Origin: Limnomonas spitsbergensis
Taxonomy: Eukaryota > Chlorophyta > Chlorophyceae > Chlamydomonadales
Assembly: GCA_037349105.1 (NCBI GenBank)
Contig: JAYJMM010000123.1
Span: forward strand, 4,340,001 to 4,404,000
Direction: 5' to 3'
DNA: 64,000 nucleotides
Under the pieces are notes generated by a model. The model was not told where the DNA came from. It searched no databases and was given only the letters and a program-made list of their open reading frames with translations. Both the position numbers and the translations under genes were made by a program. Positions 21,063-32,700 of this stretch are shown here, in pieces; the stretch's first letter is position 1, and each line of letters opens with the position of its first letter.

Positions 21063-24000
21063 ATGGATTCTCTGGACATGGGCTACTTGGTGCCAGGCCT
21101 TGAAGAGTCATACAGCCTCTGGGTGAGTCAACTCCATAATTTTACATCGACTTCCTGTCAACCATGGCCAGTAGATCAGAAACTTCATTTTCAAACACGC
21201 AGCTGGAGCCGAAAGGCAAAACGGCACTGCTGCTGCAGCAGGAGATTGACGCACAGGCAGCCGCTCATCCTCCGGCTCCGAAATTTGCGCCTCACGTTAC
21301 CTTGCTAGGGGACATCCGCCTGCCTGGCTCAGAGGTCGTGTCTAAGGCCAGACAGCTTGCAACCGCCATCGAGGTGCGAGTGGCAAGCTGTGAGGAGTAT
21401 GCCATGATTCTTAAGAAAACAAGCATGTTTTGCGTACATTTGACAAAAAAACTAAAAAGCTCGCAGTGGCCATCATGGTGGGAAGGGAATGCAAGGAACA
21501 AAGAACAGAAGGTCTTCCTTCTTTTAATAACAACGAGGAATCAACGTTTAGCTTTGCTAAAGAGCAAGGCTGCACAACTTGTGGCGGCCATTTAATTGCG
21601 AATAGAAAGCAGTTTAGAAAGTACATCAGGTACGGTACTCAGGTTAAACCATTACCAGTGTTCCTCTTTAGGAAAATCGGAAGGGGATCCTGGGGAGTTG
21701 ACAAGGAAATCTTGGGAGTATCACAAGAAAACCATGCGATATCTCAGTCTGAAATAGTACGTTGTCGTGGCAGTGAGTGCTTGTCTTGCCCACTTCTCCC
21801 CTCCTTTCGCCTTGCTTTCCTCTACTTCTTTCAGCAGTCCAACTTCATAAAATTAGTTAACGTCTCCGGGGTCGTGCCCCCCTCCTCTAACCTTCCTTTT
21901 CCCTCCTTTCCTGTGTCATTCCTCCTCAATGATTCCACCAGCCCTACTACATCAACTTGGTCAATGTCGCTAGAGGCGCATTTTACTTCCAGTGCGTCTA
22001 CATGATGTGTGCCAAGGTGCGTCGCCTTAAAATCAGAGCTCGGGCTTAAACTGAAGGCATCTTGGCTAGGCAGTGTTTGCACCTTCGGAGGGCAGCTGGG
22101 CGGCCACCACTGACCAATGGGGACCAGGCCTTGTTCGGCCTCAGGCCGGTGGCCCAAGCAGCAGGGCTTGCTGTGCTAGGCCCCCACAGCCGCAGGTCGG
22201 GCTGTCGCTGAAATGCAGCTGAAGCTAATGCATAGTGATCCCATGTGCCGCGCTCTCTGTTTTAAAGTCACCCTTCATGCCATCCTTTCCAGGATTACGC
22301 CACCCTGCATGCTGGCATACAGGCAGAGTGTGTGCTCAGCATGGACACCCTGTCTGACAGGCCGCACCTCAGCCTCCTTCGATGTTTGAACTTCCTATTT
22401 GTGCAATTCGTCTGTCTTTTACTCCCTGTTGGTGCTCACTGTCCAGGATGAAGCCACGCTGCTGGCGAGCACAGAGGCAAGGCGTATGTTCAGCATGGAC
22501 GCACCCCCTTACATGCCTCACCTCAGCCTCCTGTACAGCGATATTCCTCAGACGGAGAGAGATGGGGTGAGTTGTCTCCTATCACCTGTCCTTGCATGTG
22601 TGGGGAGAGTGTTCAGCATGGATGCACTGCCATGCCTGCCACACCTCAGCCTCCTTGATAGCATCATGCCTCAAATGGAGATGGACAGGATGGGTTGTCT
22701 CCATCACCTGTCCTTGCAAGTGTGAATTGCATGTGTGAATTGTGGTTCCACACATACCATACCTCAGCCTCCTCTACAGCTGGGAGAGAGCGGCGACCCA
22801 ACTTCAGTACGAAACATTTTTAGTGACATTCCTCCATTCCTTCAGGGGCGAGGGATGTGGTGCGGCGTTTCCCATGAGTCCTACCTCCTGCCCTTGTATT
22901 TGTAAAGTGTGCTTAGTTTAATGCAGCATCTCAGCCTCAATAAGAGTAGTATTTATAAAAGTGATATCCGGGGGTGAGGGACGCGGCGGGTGGTCTCCCA
23001 ACTTCTATCCTTGCATGTGTGAATTGTTGAGCTTCTCCTGCCGCATCTCTGTGGCTCAGGCTCATAAACAGCCACATGCTTCAAGGGCAAACGTGGTAGT
23101 TTATCTTCTTGTAATGCGCATCAGACCTTGTGTAGTATCAGCCCTGTGCGGCCACCACATTGGGACCATACCTTGACCGGCCCACGACCAGAGGCCCAAG
23201 ATGCATGGCTTGCGGCACCCAGCTACCTCGGCTGCAGGCCGTGATGAAGCTCCAGTGTAGCTGGAGCACATCCAATTAAATAGTGCTGGAGGGTATTCAC
23301 CCGCCTGTCCATGCATTTAAACACGCCACTTCAGGTGCGGAAATAGTCACGCACGCCTGCCTGTATTACGAATGATTGAAGGATATCTGAAACCACTGTT
23401 GTCTCTCCTCACTCAGGCAGTGGCACAGGCTCATAAGCGCCTGTATGGAGAAGGGAGCGGATACGAGACCTTGCTTGTAGAGACTGGCTTTGCAGTGGAT
23501 TCCATTGCTGTGTGGTGAGAGGGAGGAGCCAGGGGTGTGGTGCACAATATTGGGTATGTCCATCATGTGCAAGGGAGTAACCCTGCCTGGGTGCAGTGGC
23601 AGTGTATTCCTCTGCTGTGTGGTGAGAGGGAGGAGCCAAGGGTGTGGTGCACAATACTGGGTATGTCCATCATGTGCAAGGGAGTAACCCTGCCTGGGTA
23701 CAGTGGCAGTGTATTCCTCTGCTGTGTGGTGAGAGGGTGGAGCCAGGGGTGTGGTGCACAATACTGGGTTTGTCCATCATGTGCAAGGGAGTAACCCTGC
23801 CTGGGTACAGTGGCAGTGTATTCCTCTGCTGTGTGGTGAGAGGGTGGAGCCAGGGGTGTGGTGCACAATACTGGGTATGTCCATCATGTGCAAGGGAGTA
23901 ACCCTGCCTGGGTGCAGTGGCAGTGTTTTCCTCTGCTGTGTGGTGAGAGGGAGGAGCCAGGGGTGTGGTGCACAATACTGGGTATGTCCATCATGTGCAA

Positions 24001-25812
24001 GGGAGTAACCCTGCCTGGGTGCAGTGGCAGTGTATTCCTCTGCTGTGTGGTGAGAGGGTGGAGCCAGGGGTGTGGTGCACAATACTGGGTATGTCCATCA
24101 TGTGCAAGGGAGTAACCCTGCCTGGGTACAGTGGCAGTGTATTCCTCTGCTGTGTGGTGAGAGGGTGGAGCCAGGGGTGTGGTGCACAATACTGGGTATG
24201 TCCATCATGTGCAAGGGAGTAACCCTGCCTGGGTGCAGTGGCAGTGTTTTCCTCTGCTGTGTGGTGAGAGGGAGGAGCCAGGGGTGTGGTGCACAATACT
24301 GGGTATGTCCATCATGTGCAAGGGAGGAACCCTGCCTGGGTACAGTGGCAGTGTATTCCTCTGCTGTGTGGTGAGAGGGTGGAGCCAGGGGTGTAGTGCA
24401 CAATACTGGGTATGTCCATCACGTGCAAGAAAGGAACCCTGCCTGGGTACAGTGGCAGTGTATTCCTCTGCTGTGTGGTGAGAGGGTGGAGCCAGGGGTG
24501 TAGTGCACAATACTGGGTATGTCCATCACGTGCAAGGGAGGAACCCTGCCTGGGTGCAGTGGCAGTGTATTCCTCTGCTGTGTGGTGAGAGGGTGGAGCC
24601 AGGGGTGTGGTGCACAATACTGGGTATGTCCATCATGTGCAAGGGAGTAACCCTGCCTGGGTGCAGTGGCAGTGTATTCCTCTGCTGTGTGGTGAGAGGG
24701 AGGAGCCAGGGGTGTAGTGCACAATACTGGGTATGTCCATCATGTGCAAGGGAGTAACCCTGCCTGGGTGCAGTGGCAGTGTATTCCTCTGCTGTGTGGT
24801 GAGAGGGAGGAGCCAGGGGTGTGGTGCACAATACTGGGTATGTCCATCATGTGCAAGGGAGGAACCCTGCCTGGGTACAGTGGCAGTGTATTCCTCTGCT
24901 GTGTGGTGAGAGGGAGGAGCCAGGGGTGTGGTGCACAATACTGGGTATGTCCATCATGTGCAAGGGAGTAACCCTGCCTGGGTGCAGTGGCAGTGTATTC
25001 CTCTGCTGTGTGGTGAGAGGGAGGAGCCAGGGGTGTAGTGCACAATACTGGGTATGTCCATCACGTGCAAGGGAGTAACCCTGCCTGGGTACAGTGGCAG
25101 TGTATTCCTCTGCTGTGTGGTGAGAGGGTGGAGCCAGGGGTGTAGTGCACAATACTGGGTATGTCCATCATGTGCAAGGGAGGAACCCTGCCTGGGTGCA
25201 GTGGCAGTGTATTCCTCTGCTGTGTGGTGAGAGGGAGGAGCCAGGGGTGTAGTGCACAATACTGGGTATGTCCATCACGTGTAAGGGAGGAACCCTGCCT
25301 GGGTACAGTGGCAGTGTATTCCTCTGCTGTGTGGTGAGAGGGAGGAGCCAGGGGTGTGGTGCACAATACTGGGTATGTCCATCACGTGCAAGGGAGTAAC
25401 CCTGCCTGGGTGCAGTGGCAGTGTATTCCTCTGCTGTGTGGTGAGAGGGGTGGGGGGCTAGGCTGCACAAACCATCCCTTCAAAACTGCATATTTCACTG
25501 ATTGCCTACTGTATTATTGGTTTGCAGTGTATCCAACTTTCCAATTGCTGTGTTGTTTGAGGGAGGGGCTACAGGGTTATGCTGCTTAACACACTGTTCC
25601 TTAAAACCGAAACATCTATAAATTGTTTATATTTTGTCTTTGACCTGAAATAGCCTCAATTCTCCCGACATTTGGTGGAAAAAGGAAAGGACCCCAAAGA
25701 AGTGCAAAGACGCAGGGCATTATATATTTTCATTTATCCCTGTAGGTACACGCCCGCTGACAAAACGGCAGCAAGTTGGTGCAAAGTGGCGGAAGTTCCT
25801 ATTCAACGCTGA
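21063..25812 (+). CDS. Plant-type 2',3'-cyclic nucleotide phosphodiesterase (2H superfamily)
   Basis: Members open cyclic phosphates such as ADP-ribose 1'',2''-cyclic phosphate, a by-product of tRNA splicing. Exons: 21063-21122, 21203-21373, 21942-22016, 22447-22566, 23417-23514 and 25746-25812. They total 591 bp, giving 196 residues with all phases consistent; family members are about 180-200. Exon 1 gives the N-terminal ESYSLW. The two catalytic motifs are HVT (FAPHVTLLGDI, exon 2) and HLS (PYMPHLSLLYSDI, exon 4). Exon 3 encodes the conserved ARGAFYFQCVYM strand. Exons 5-6 encode GFAVDSIAVWYTPADKT and end KVAEVPIQR. An unused copy of the exon 4 start lies at 22293 and decayed copies follow exon 4. 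The last intron (23515-25745) consists mostly of a 107-bp satellite that repeats the exon 5 donor. Confidence 0.93.
22060..22230 (-). repeat. Dispersed repeat family B, inverted
   Basis: On the minus strand it gives the TTCAGC start, the GCTTGGGCCACCGGCCTGAG block, and GGTCCCCATTGGTCAGTGGT. It lies in intron 3 of the cyclic phosphodiesterase. Confidence 0.6.
22293..22940 (+). repeat. Tandem copies of cyclic phosphodiesterase exon 4 in stages of decay
   Basis: The string CACCTCAGCCTCCT (HLSLL) recurs at 22365, 22519, 22642 and, as TACCTCAGCCTCCT, at 22760; a CATCTCAGCCTC form lies near 22927. Only the 22519 copy has both acceptor and donor. The 22293 copy has a good acceptor but no donor. The third keeps FSMDALPCLPHLSLL but has lost the GTGAGT. 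Flanking CCTTGCATGTGTG strings are copied too. Confidence 0.85.
23140..23280 (-). repeat. Dispersed repeat family B, inverted
   Basis: It shares the GGTCCCAATGTGGTGGCC-like and CAGCTACACTGGAG-like blocks on the minus strand. It lies in intron 4 of the cyclic phosphodiesterase. Confidence 0.5.
23497..25450 (+). repeat. 107-bp satellite, 18 units, each carrying a copied splice donor
   Basis: The donor GTGAGAGG after GCTGTGTG lies at 23515 in the true exon 5 and recurs every 107 bp to 25441, exactly 18 periods with no net length change. Each unit also holds a copy of the last 25 or so exon bases (GTGTATTCCTCTGCTGTGTG in the array, GTGGATTCCATTGCTGTGTG in the exon). Units differ only by a few substitutions. 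107 is not a multiple of three. Confidence 0.97.
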
Positions 25813-28800
25813 CAAGAAACATGTCTGTTCAGATTGCGCATGGGCGAGAGCAGTCTAGGTGTCAAAGTTACGGTTAGGCCCAGCTGCTAGGGGATGCTTT
25901 ACTATCAGTTCATCGTATAGACTGTTATGTTAACGTCCGGAGGGAGCACCAGATTATTGACAGCATTGTAATGAGCTGTATGCACTCTGTTTGTCTTTAT
26001 CCCATCGTGTGGACTTGTGATACCTATTCGTTTCTGCACCGTTCCTTACTTATTCGCCCCTACGACCATGCAAACTTCAATTCAGATAAAGACTGGGCTA
26101 CCGTATTTACTGTTTCGGTGGTAGCTTACTTTCAGAAATGCCAGATGAGATGGCCAGCTTACTTTTTTGCGGCGCTATGTTGAGCTGCAGTGAAAAGCTC
26201 GAAATGTCTGAACTTTATTTCTAGGCATCAGATTGAGAAGACAACTACGGTAAGCCGCTGCATTCCCTAGGTCAAATGCTATTGATTTCCACCATAAAAT
26301 AGGGCATGCAATAACATCATACTCCCCTAAGATGCAATATCGGCATGGGGGGATAGGGGGACAGCACCGCAAAGGCAAGAACCCAGCACTACCGCCCTGT
26401 ACATCAGTTTATGCACCACACGTCCATATTCAAAGTTTGAGGGAGCGAACCCGCCTAACGATCTTCTCTCCCCCCGCCTAGAACACCGGGCTTCATGTTC
26501 CTGCCCCTTCACATATGGCTGGTGGCATGGCTGCACCATGGCCCAGGCTGTGCATGGTATCTGGAATTGAGCCTAGTCATTCCCTGCCAGACCCACGTGG
26601 CCGAGCGTTAAGCAGGGCCCAGCGAGTATGCACCGTTCTAAACATAATCTGGATCCCGGGCTGGATCCCTAACCTAATTTATGGCAATGACATTACCGGT
26701 ACACCTCTGGGCCCTGCTTAAAAAGTCTCGGGCGCCCAACTGTCCCGTTGGAAGAAAAAGAAACTTTAGGTAAGAGGGAAAGAGGGAGAAGAACACAAAG
26801 GAGAGAGAATAATTTTGTAAGCCAGTTAACTTGGTGACGGCCTTGCTGCCTGCCATTTGGCATGTTGCCTGTTGAACACCGGGATGTGTGACATGGGACA
26901 TGATTTTTTTTAGAAATACACTACACAAAAACCATTTCATTTTAGTATCTCTCATTGAAATGCAATGTTGGGCACGGTGCTTGGCTTGCCAATGACCTGA
27001 AATGTGAAAGCAAGGTTTGTGTCTAAGGAATTGGGCGCCATTCGGGCGGGTCTTTTGCCTCCGTTTTCTACGGCCTAGTGCGCAATGCAAGTCAGGAGGG
27101 GTAGGTGACATTCCATGCATGTTTCTGGATGGGGCATGGGTTAGCATGGGATGGGTGACTACGCTGGATTGCCTGGTCGTATGTCTCAAGCAAAGTGCAC
27201 AATCAATGGCTGTGGCCATGCATTCGACCGAAGGCCATACATTTCGCTCCCTGCTGGGACCCCCATCGTTGCGGCTGGACTGATGAGTGGCATCGATATT
27301 TCCAGTCAAGATTGTTATTGTTCTGAACGACCAGCTTGCTTGCACGATGCCGCGGAGCCGTGCATCGCCTGCGACCCTGTCTGCTCCGACTGGGCCCTCA
27401 GTGCAGCGACTCGACTCTCTAGCAGTGATCCCGACTACGACTTGCGCTCACAAGATCTCAATTTTGATATGTGTTACCTGTACACTGAAGAGGTGCACCT
27501 CTGCCTGACGATTCCGACCAGGCTGCCCTCGGTTTTTTGTAGGTTGGCTCCAACTCGCACGCTGACCTTAGCGATTAGTTCGCAAGGTACGTTTAACTCA
27601 TGATCGATATTCCAATGCCGTCGTGAGAAGCTATACTTCGAGTTCGTCGCCTGTCACCACCGACCTCGACCACCGCCTGCTAGGCTGGATGAGTGATCGA
27701 GTGATAAGTGGAGCCGGGGGAAAGTTCACTTCTCGCACACTGAACGATTCTGGCATATCTTACAAAATCGTCGGTAACAAATCGGTATCTTGTCCCATTC
27801 CTGATCTCAGGCCTCGAGTCGCTGGAGTCAGCGCGCCCGAGTACAATTTATGTTTTTTCGTGGTTTCGGACATCTTTGTGTACGGGTACGGCTATCACTC
27901 GGAACGTAGCTTAGCTAACTGTTAAAAATACCCCGCCAAGAAGGAAAAGGCAGCCCGAAGTATCTTTGCCCCTATCAAGCGTATTCCCCAAGAAGGCAAG
28001 AAAAGCAACAAATCTAGGACTGAACAAAGCGAGCACCTGCTCTATGTACGCACCATTCCCAACCTAATTTACGGTTTCTTGAATTTTCATGTTACATTTC
28101 ATAACCAGCTTGGTTAATGTATACCATGAGAAGCACACCGAGCTGCTGACGGGATAAGACCCTAATGTGAGTCTGCTGTTTGACTGAAAAATAAAGGTTG
28201 GGCTGGGTTCTGGAGGCGACGGGGGGAGGTGATTGTCAATCCAGGCTTGATAGAGATTGTTGTAGGATGAGGGCTTCTACTTTTCTGCCCCCCCCCCTCG
28301 GAGACAGGTACAGTTATTCTCTGCATGAACCGCTGTAGCAGCGTAATTTCTCACTTGCATAACACTTCAAGGACATAAGGTTTATTTACAGTAACAAGGG
28401 GCGCCGACACACACACACAAGGAATCTGTAAGGTACCTGATTTTTTGAAAAATGGTTTGTTAGTAGGGAACGGTAAAAACAAATCTGGAGTAGACCCAGC
28501 AGGAACAGATAACACAACGGATTAGAAAATGGCAATTTTTGGAGCAAGCGACGCGACATGGATGTGCTAGCATGCCTTGCGCCAGTGCACTTGCGTTTGT
28601 TTTTTTCCCTTGAGGTGCATTGAAATTCATGCAGCCAAGAGCTTCGAAAACCAGAACTCACGTGAGTCCCTCGAATAGGGGAGCAAAACGAAGCTGTCCA
28701 AGCCATGCCGAGGCAACCACAACAGCAGCGAGCTTCCTGCCACTGCTATTCCCATTGCCATCGATGCAGCCCAGCCTCTTTAGGCACCCTCAGCACATGC

Positions 28801-29714
28801 TCGTCGTATTCTCCCCACTCGACAGCCACCCTCCATGACAACAACCAGCCATCTGGACCCGAAAGGCCCACAAGGCAATCCTCAAAAACCAGCCAGTGGG
28901 TCCCAAGCCCTCCATGGGCTGATCTTTCTAAGCGCACCACTGACCGCGTGTGTAAATAAACAAAAAACAATATAACTAAATAAAAAGCCATGCAACTGCC
29001 ATCATCCTGCAATCCTCTTGTTGGTCACACTCGGAAAAAAAATAGTGGTGTGCCAAGAGCCGTGCCCCTTCCCACACAATTCAGCCACACTTCAGCTACA
29101 TCTGGAGGAGCAACTGGTGTTTCTTGTTCCAGCGACACCTGAAGCAACACCTGATGTTTCCTTTCCAGCCACCAGGCCATCCGCGGCAGGCCGCACCGCA
29201 GGACAGAACCTGGGACGGCCAACAGCCAGCGGGTCAAGCAGCATGGACAGACACAATTGTAGCCTCCGGCCGGAGTGAAGTCGCGAAAAGAAGAAACACT
29301 TGGCCCAAGGGTCGCAATAGCCGGGTCTGTACAACTAATAATACCTACAGCAACCTTTCGACTCGGGACGAGAACGTTCCTTCTGCCTACATGGCCTCTT
29401 TCACCTACACAGCCGAGCGGCAACAGGCCGCCAGCTTAAACAAGAAAACAAACATTTGTTCGCGACGGCTGCGCATCACTTTTCCAATGCGCCGCCGGCT
29501 TGGTGTTTTGTGCTTCAGCCTGGGCCCTCCTTGGGCAGACTTTTCCTCGGCAAAGCACAAAATGTGTGAGATCAGGGCTCCGGCCTGACCTATCCCTCGT
29601 TTTCCGAGTCATCTGATTGTGGTCTTCAGGCACCGCGCAGCGGATCCTTGCACTGCGGAACCTGCGCCACCTCACCCCGCCTACTGGGAGCAGCAGATCA
29701 CCCACATCTACCGC
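25813..29714. other. No supported gene; repeat debris
   Basis: Family A repeat sequence lies at 26520-26720, including an inverted CCTCTGGGCCCTGC end near 26705. A plus frame at 27151-27603 is Cys-rich (CTINGCGHAF, CYCSERPACLHD) and the frame after it to 27925 is open, but neither has splice support or a known family. At 29075-29170 CAGCTAC-type and CACCTGATGTTTCC-type motifs recur. Confidence 0.4.
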
Positions 29715-32700
29715 TCAGCAACCCAACTGCCTCAGTATGGCGTCCAGGTGTGTCGTCAGCTGCTTGAACGTCGGCCGAGCCTCGGGGTTTGGGTCCATGC
29801 ACATCTCAATGAGGCCGCGCCACTCAGGCTCGCAGCTAGAGGGGATGTGCAGGTGGATGCTCCCGTCCATAAGAGTGCTCAGGATCTGCTGCGCAGTCAT
29901 TGCGTTGTAAGGGACCTCCAGCGTGTACATCTCCCACATGACGACGCCCATAGACCACACGTCGCATCGCTCGGAAACCTGCAGGGCGCGTGGGTAACAG
30001 GGGCAGACAGTCAGCGCCAGTATAGACAAGAAGGTCTAGTGGTCTACTTGTGGACTTTTGACAGTGTTTTCTCAACAGCGCACATTTTCAGAGTCCAGAT
30101 GAAAGAGGCCCCTGACGTCTGGTCAGCAAGATTTCATTACAACGGTACCGCCATGAACACCACCAAAATGACCTGGGTAAGCCACCATCAAAAAGTCTTC
30201 CAACATAGGGTTGACGAAAGGAGGGTCCAGGTATCTGGCATCCTAGGGGAGACATAGCACAGTGCCTATTTGTTGAAATAGACCAGGTCAGTCCAGACAC
30301 CTGGTTGGGGTTGTTGACCAGCTCTGGAGCCATGTAGGGCAGGGTGCCCCGCAGGTCCCGGCAAGAGACAAAGTTGTGGAACTTGTGCTTGGATAACCCG
30401 AAGTCAGCAACCTGCAGAAAGGGAGGGCAAGGGTGAGGAGTTTCCACCGGGGTTTCAAGGCAGGAAGGGTAGACAAATGACTCAAAGGTGAGGCACTTGT
30501 GCTAGGAGAGCTCAAAGTTCAATTACCGAGAGGCAGGCTTTGAGGCATTCATTAAGGCAAGCCCACAATCAATTAAGTCAAACAACAATCAGACAACATT
30601 AAGAAACAAACAACAATCAAACAAGGCGATCTACCTTATTGAGAAACCGGTAATCCTCAGGGAACGACAGGCAGACACAAAGGGCAACCTACCCAGAAGC
30701 AGGCCACTGAGGCCAGGCATTAAAAAGGGGGGCGTCCCAAGAGTAAAGAGGAAGAGAAAAGCATGCCACAGAAAGAATGAAGGAGGGCCTCCAGCAGAAA
30801 GAACCAAAGAAGCCACCTTCCGCATGTGCGCAAGGTCCAAGAAAACAGTGCAGTGTGGGCCCTCCCGCATCTCCACCATTGCCAGGACCCCCAGCCAGAG
30901 GACCTCACCTTGACATGCAGCGTCTCTCCGTCCCCATCCACCAGCAGGTTGTCCGGCTTGAGGTCAAAGTGGATTACCGCGGGGTTCTGCGAATGAAGGT
31001 ACGCCATGCCGCGACCGGCCTGGGCAGCAACTTGACATCTCTCCTTGAGTGTGGGCCTGCGCTTGGCAGCCCTGCAGAAGGAGAAGAGAGAACAAAATCA
31101 TCCAATGCCAGGACAGATGGGTCCTGCTATGCGCACCGCAGAGGGGACACACAGCTCAAAAAGCCAGGCAGTGAACAGATCAGTGATATGCCGACAGCCA
31201 CTCCAGAAAGAGTACCGACCAACCACTTCAGAATGGGCGTCACTCCAGCATCGGCACGCAGGCGCTAGAAAACTTACAGACCTGAGCTTTCCTAAAAAGG
31301 CGCCTCCCCCAGAGCCTGCAATTAAGCAGCCCTGTCTTTTCTAGGCCGCTTCTGCTACAATGCAGCTACATCACTGCCTACAAACACGGGTGGCCCAGGT
31401 GCGGGAAACCACACTGCTTGGTTTAGCAGCCTCGAACCGATCCATGTAGGGTCTGCTTTGGCCCAGTGGTGGCTGACCAGCAGCCTGTCGTGGTGTTCAG
31501 AACTTAGACTGTGTACTTAAAGAACACTGCTGAGCAGTCTTGAAGGTGATCTGGTGCGCACTACCAGGCACCAAATACTATACATATCTCTGAACCCTCC
31601 ACTAGGTCTGAAAGCTCATACCTGAGCTGCCCCGACAAAGAGCCTCCCCTCACGAAATCGGTCATGATCCCAGCGATGATGACTGGCGGCTCCAGCCAGC
31701 CCTGGCCATTCTCGCGGCTGCTGCCACTGTCCCGCCTATCATAGCCGTCGCCGCTCCCCTGGCCCGGCTGCGTCAAGGGCTCGATGACCACGCCATACAT
31801 GCGGATGATGTTGGGGTGGTTGAGCTTGGCCAGGACCTCGGCCTCGCACATGAAGGACTCGGAATACTTAGCAAAGCGCTCCCTCTGGAACAACAGTGGA
31901 CAAAACAGGTCAGCATCTAGATACTGGCATGCGTCCATGGCTTGAAACAAATGTCCACTCTCGACTGTTTAGTTGCATCAAGGACTAAACAGTCCTAGGG
32001 CAAGCACTCCCTCAGCAATTTGTCAACATCTGGCCTCTGATGGTCAGTGCCAAAGCCTTGCAAAAGCAAACAAATGCTCCGCAAATCCTGACCTTGCGTC
32101 AAGGCGTGCGCCAAGAATATCTCATAAGGGCATACAATGCACGCATCCATGACACAGGGCATCCTGAGGACAAACCGGTAATTCTTGGAGAGCAGGACAC
32201 ACTGACACAGCTACTTGCGCAACCATACCGCAGGGGCCTTACCCTGAGCCAATAAACCACCACCAAGCCACAACCTCTTTGGAAACGAAAATGGCAGGTC
32301 ATGGCTACATGCACACCTGCGGACGACGGGAAGCACTACCTTGAAACCTTCAGACATTTGCCCACACCTTGAGCCACTTCACCGCAACCAAGCCGTGACT
32401 CGTCACATTGGCATAGGACACCTCGCCGAAAGCTCCCTCTCCGATTTTTCGTATTATGTGCACATCGTCCATGGGCACGCGGCAGACCTCGTCGAGAAGC
32501 TTGGGTGTGTTGATGATGGGACTGGCGCCAAAGGCCTTGTTGTGACCTAAGGAACAATGGGGGGATTTCTGAAACGGGTGTGAAGGAACGAAGATCATGC
32601 TACGGGCCCGCATTCCTCACGCATGCATGCAGGGCAGGCCACCTTTCCCTCAAATGCGTACAAGGTCGCTCTTCTCCCCTATGCATGCACGTCTTCCACA

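Noticed and set aside
23497..25450. CRISPR array
   Set aside because: Units are identical throughout with no unique spacers, the period is too long, and the context is a eukaryotic intron.
23366..25589. Overlapping 85- and 101-codon ORFs every 107 bp on both strands
   Set aside because: They are products of the satellite period reading the same intron unit; the reading frame shifts from unit to unit and the array lies between two exons of the cyclic phosphodiesterase.
26674..27925. Opposing 223- and 150-codon ORFs as genes
   Set aside because: Neither shows splice sites, a family motif or codon bias that would distinguish it from its complement.
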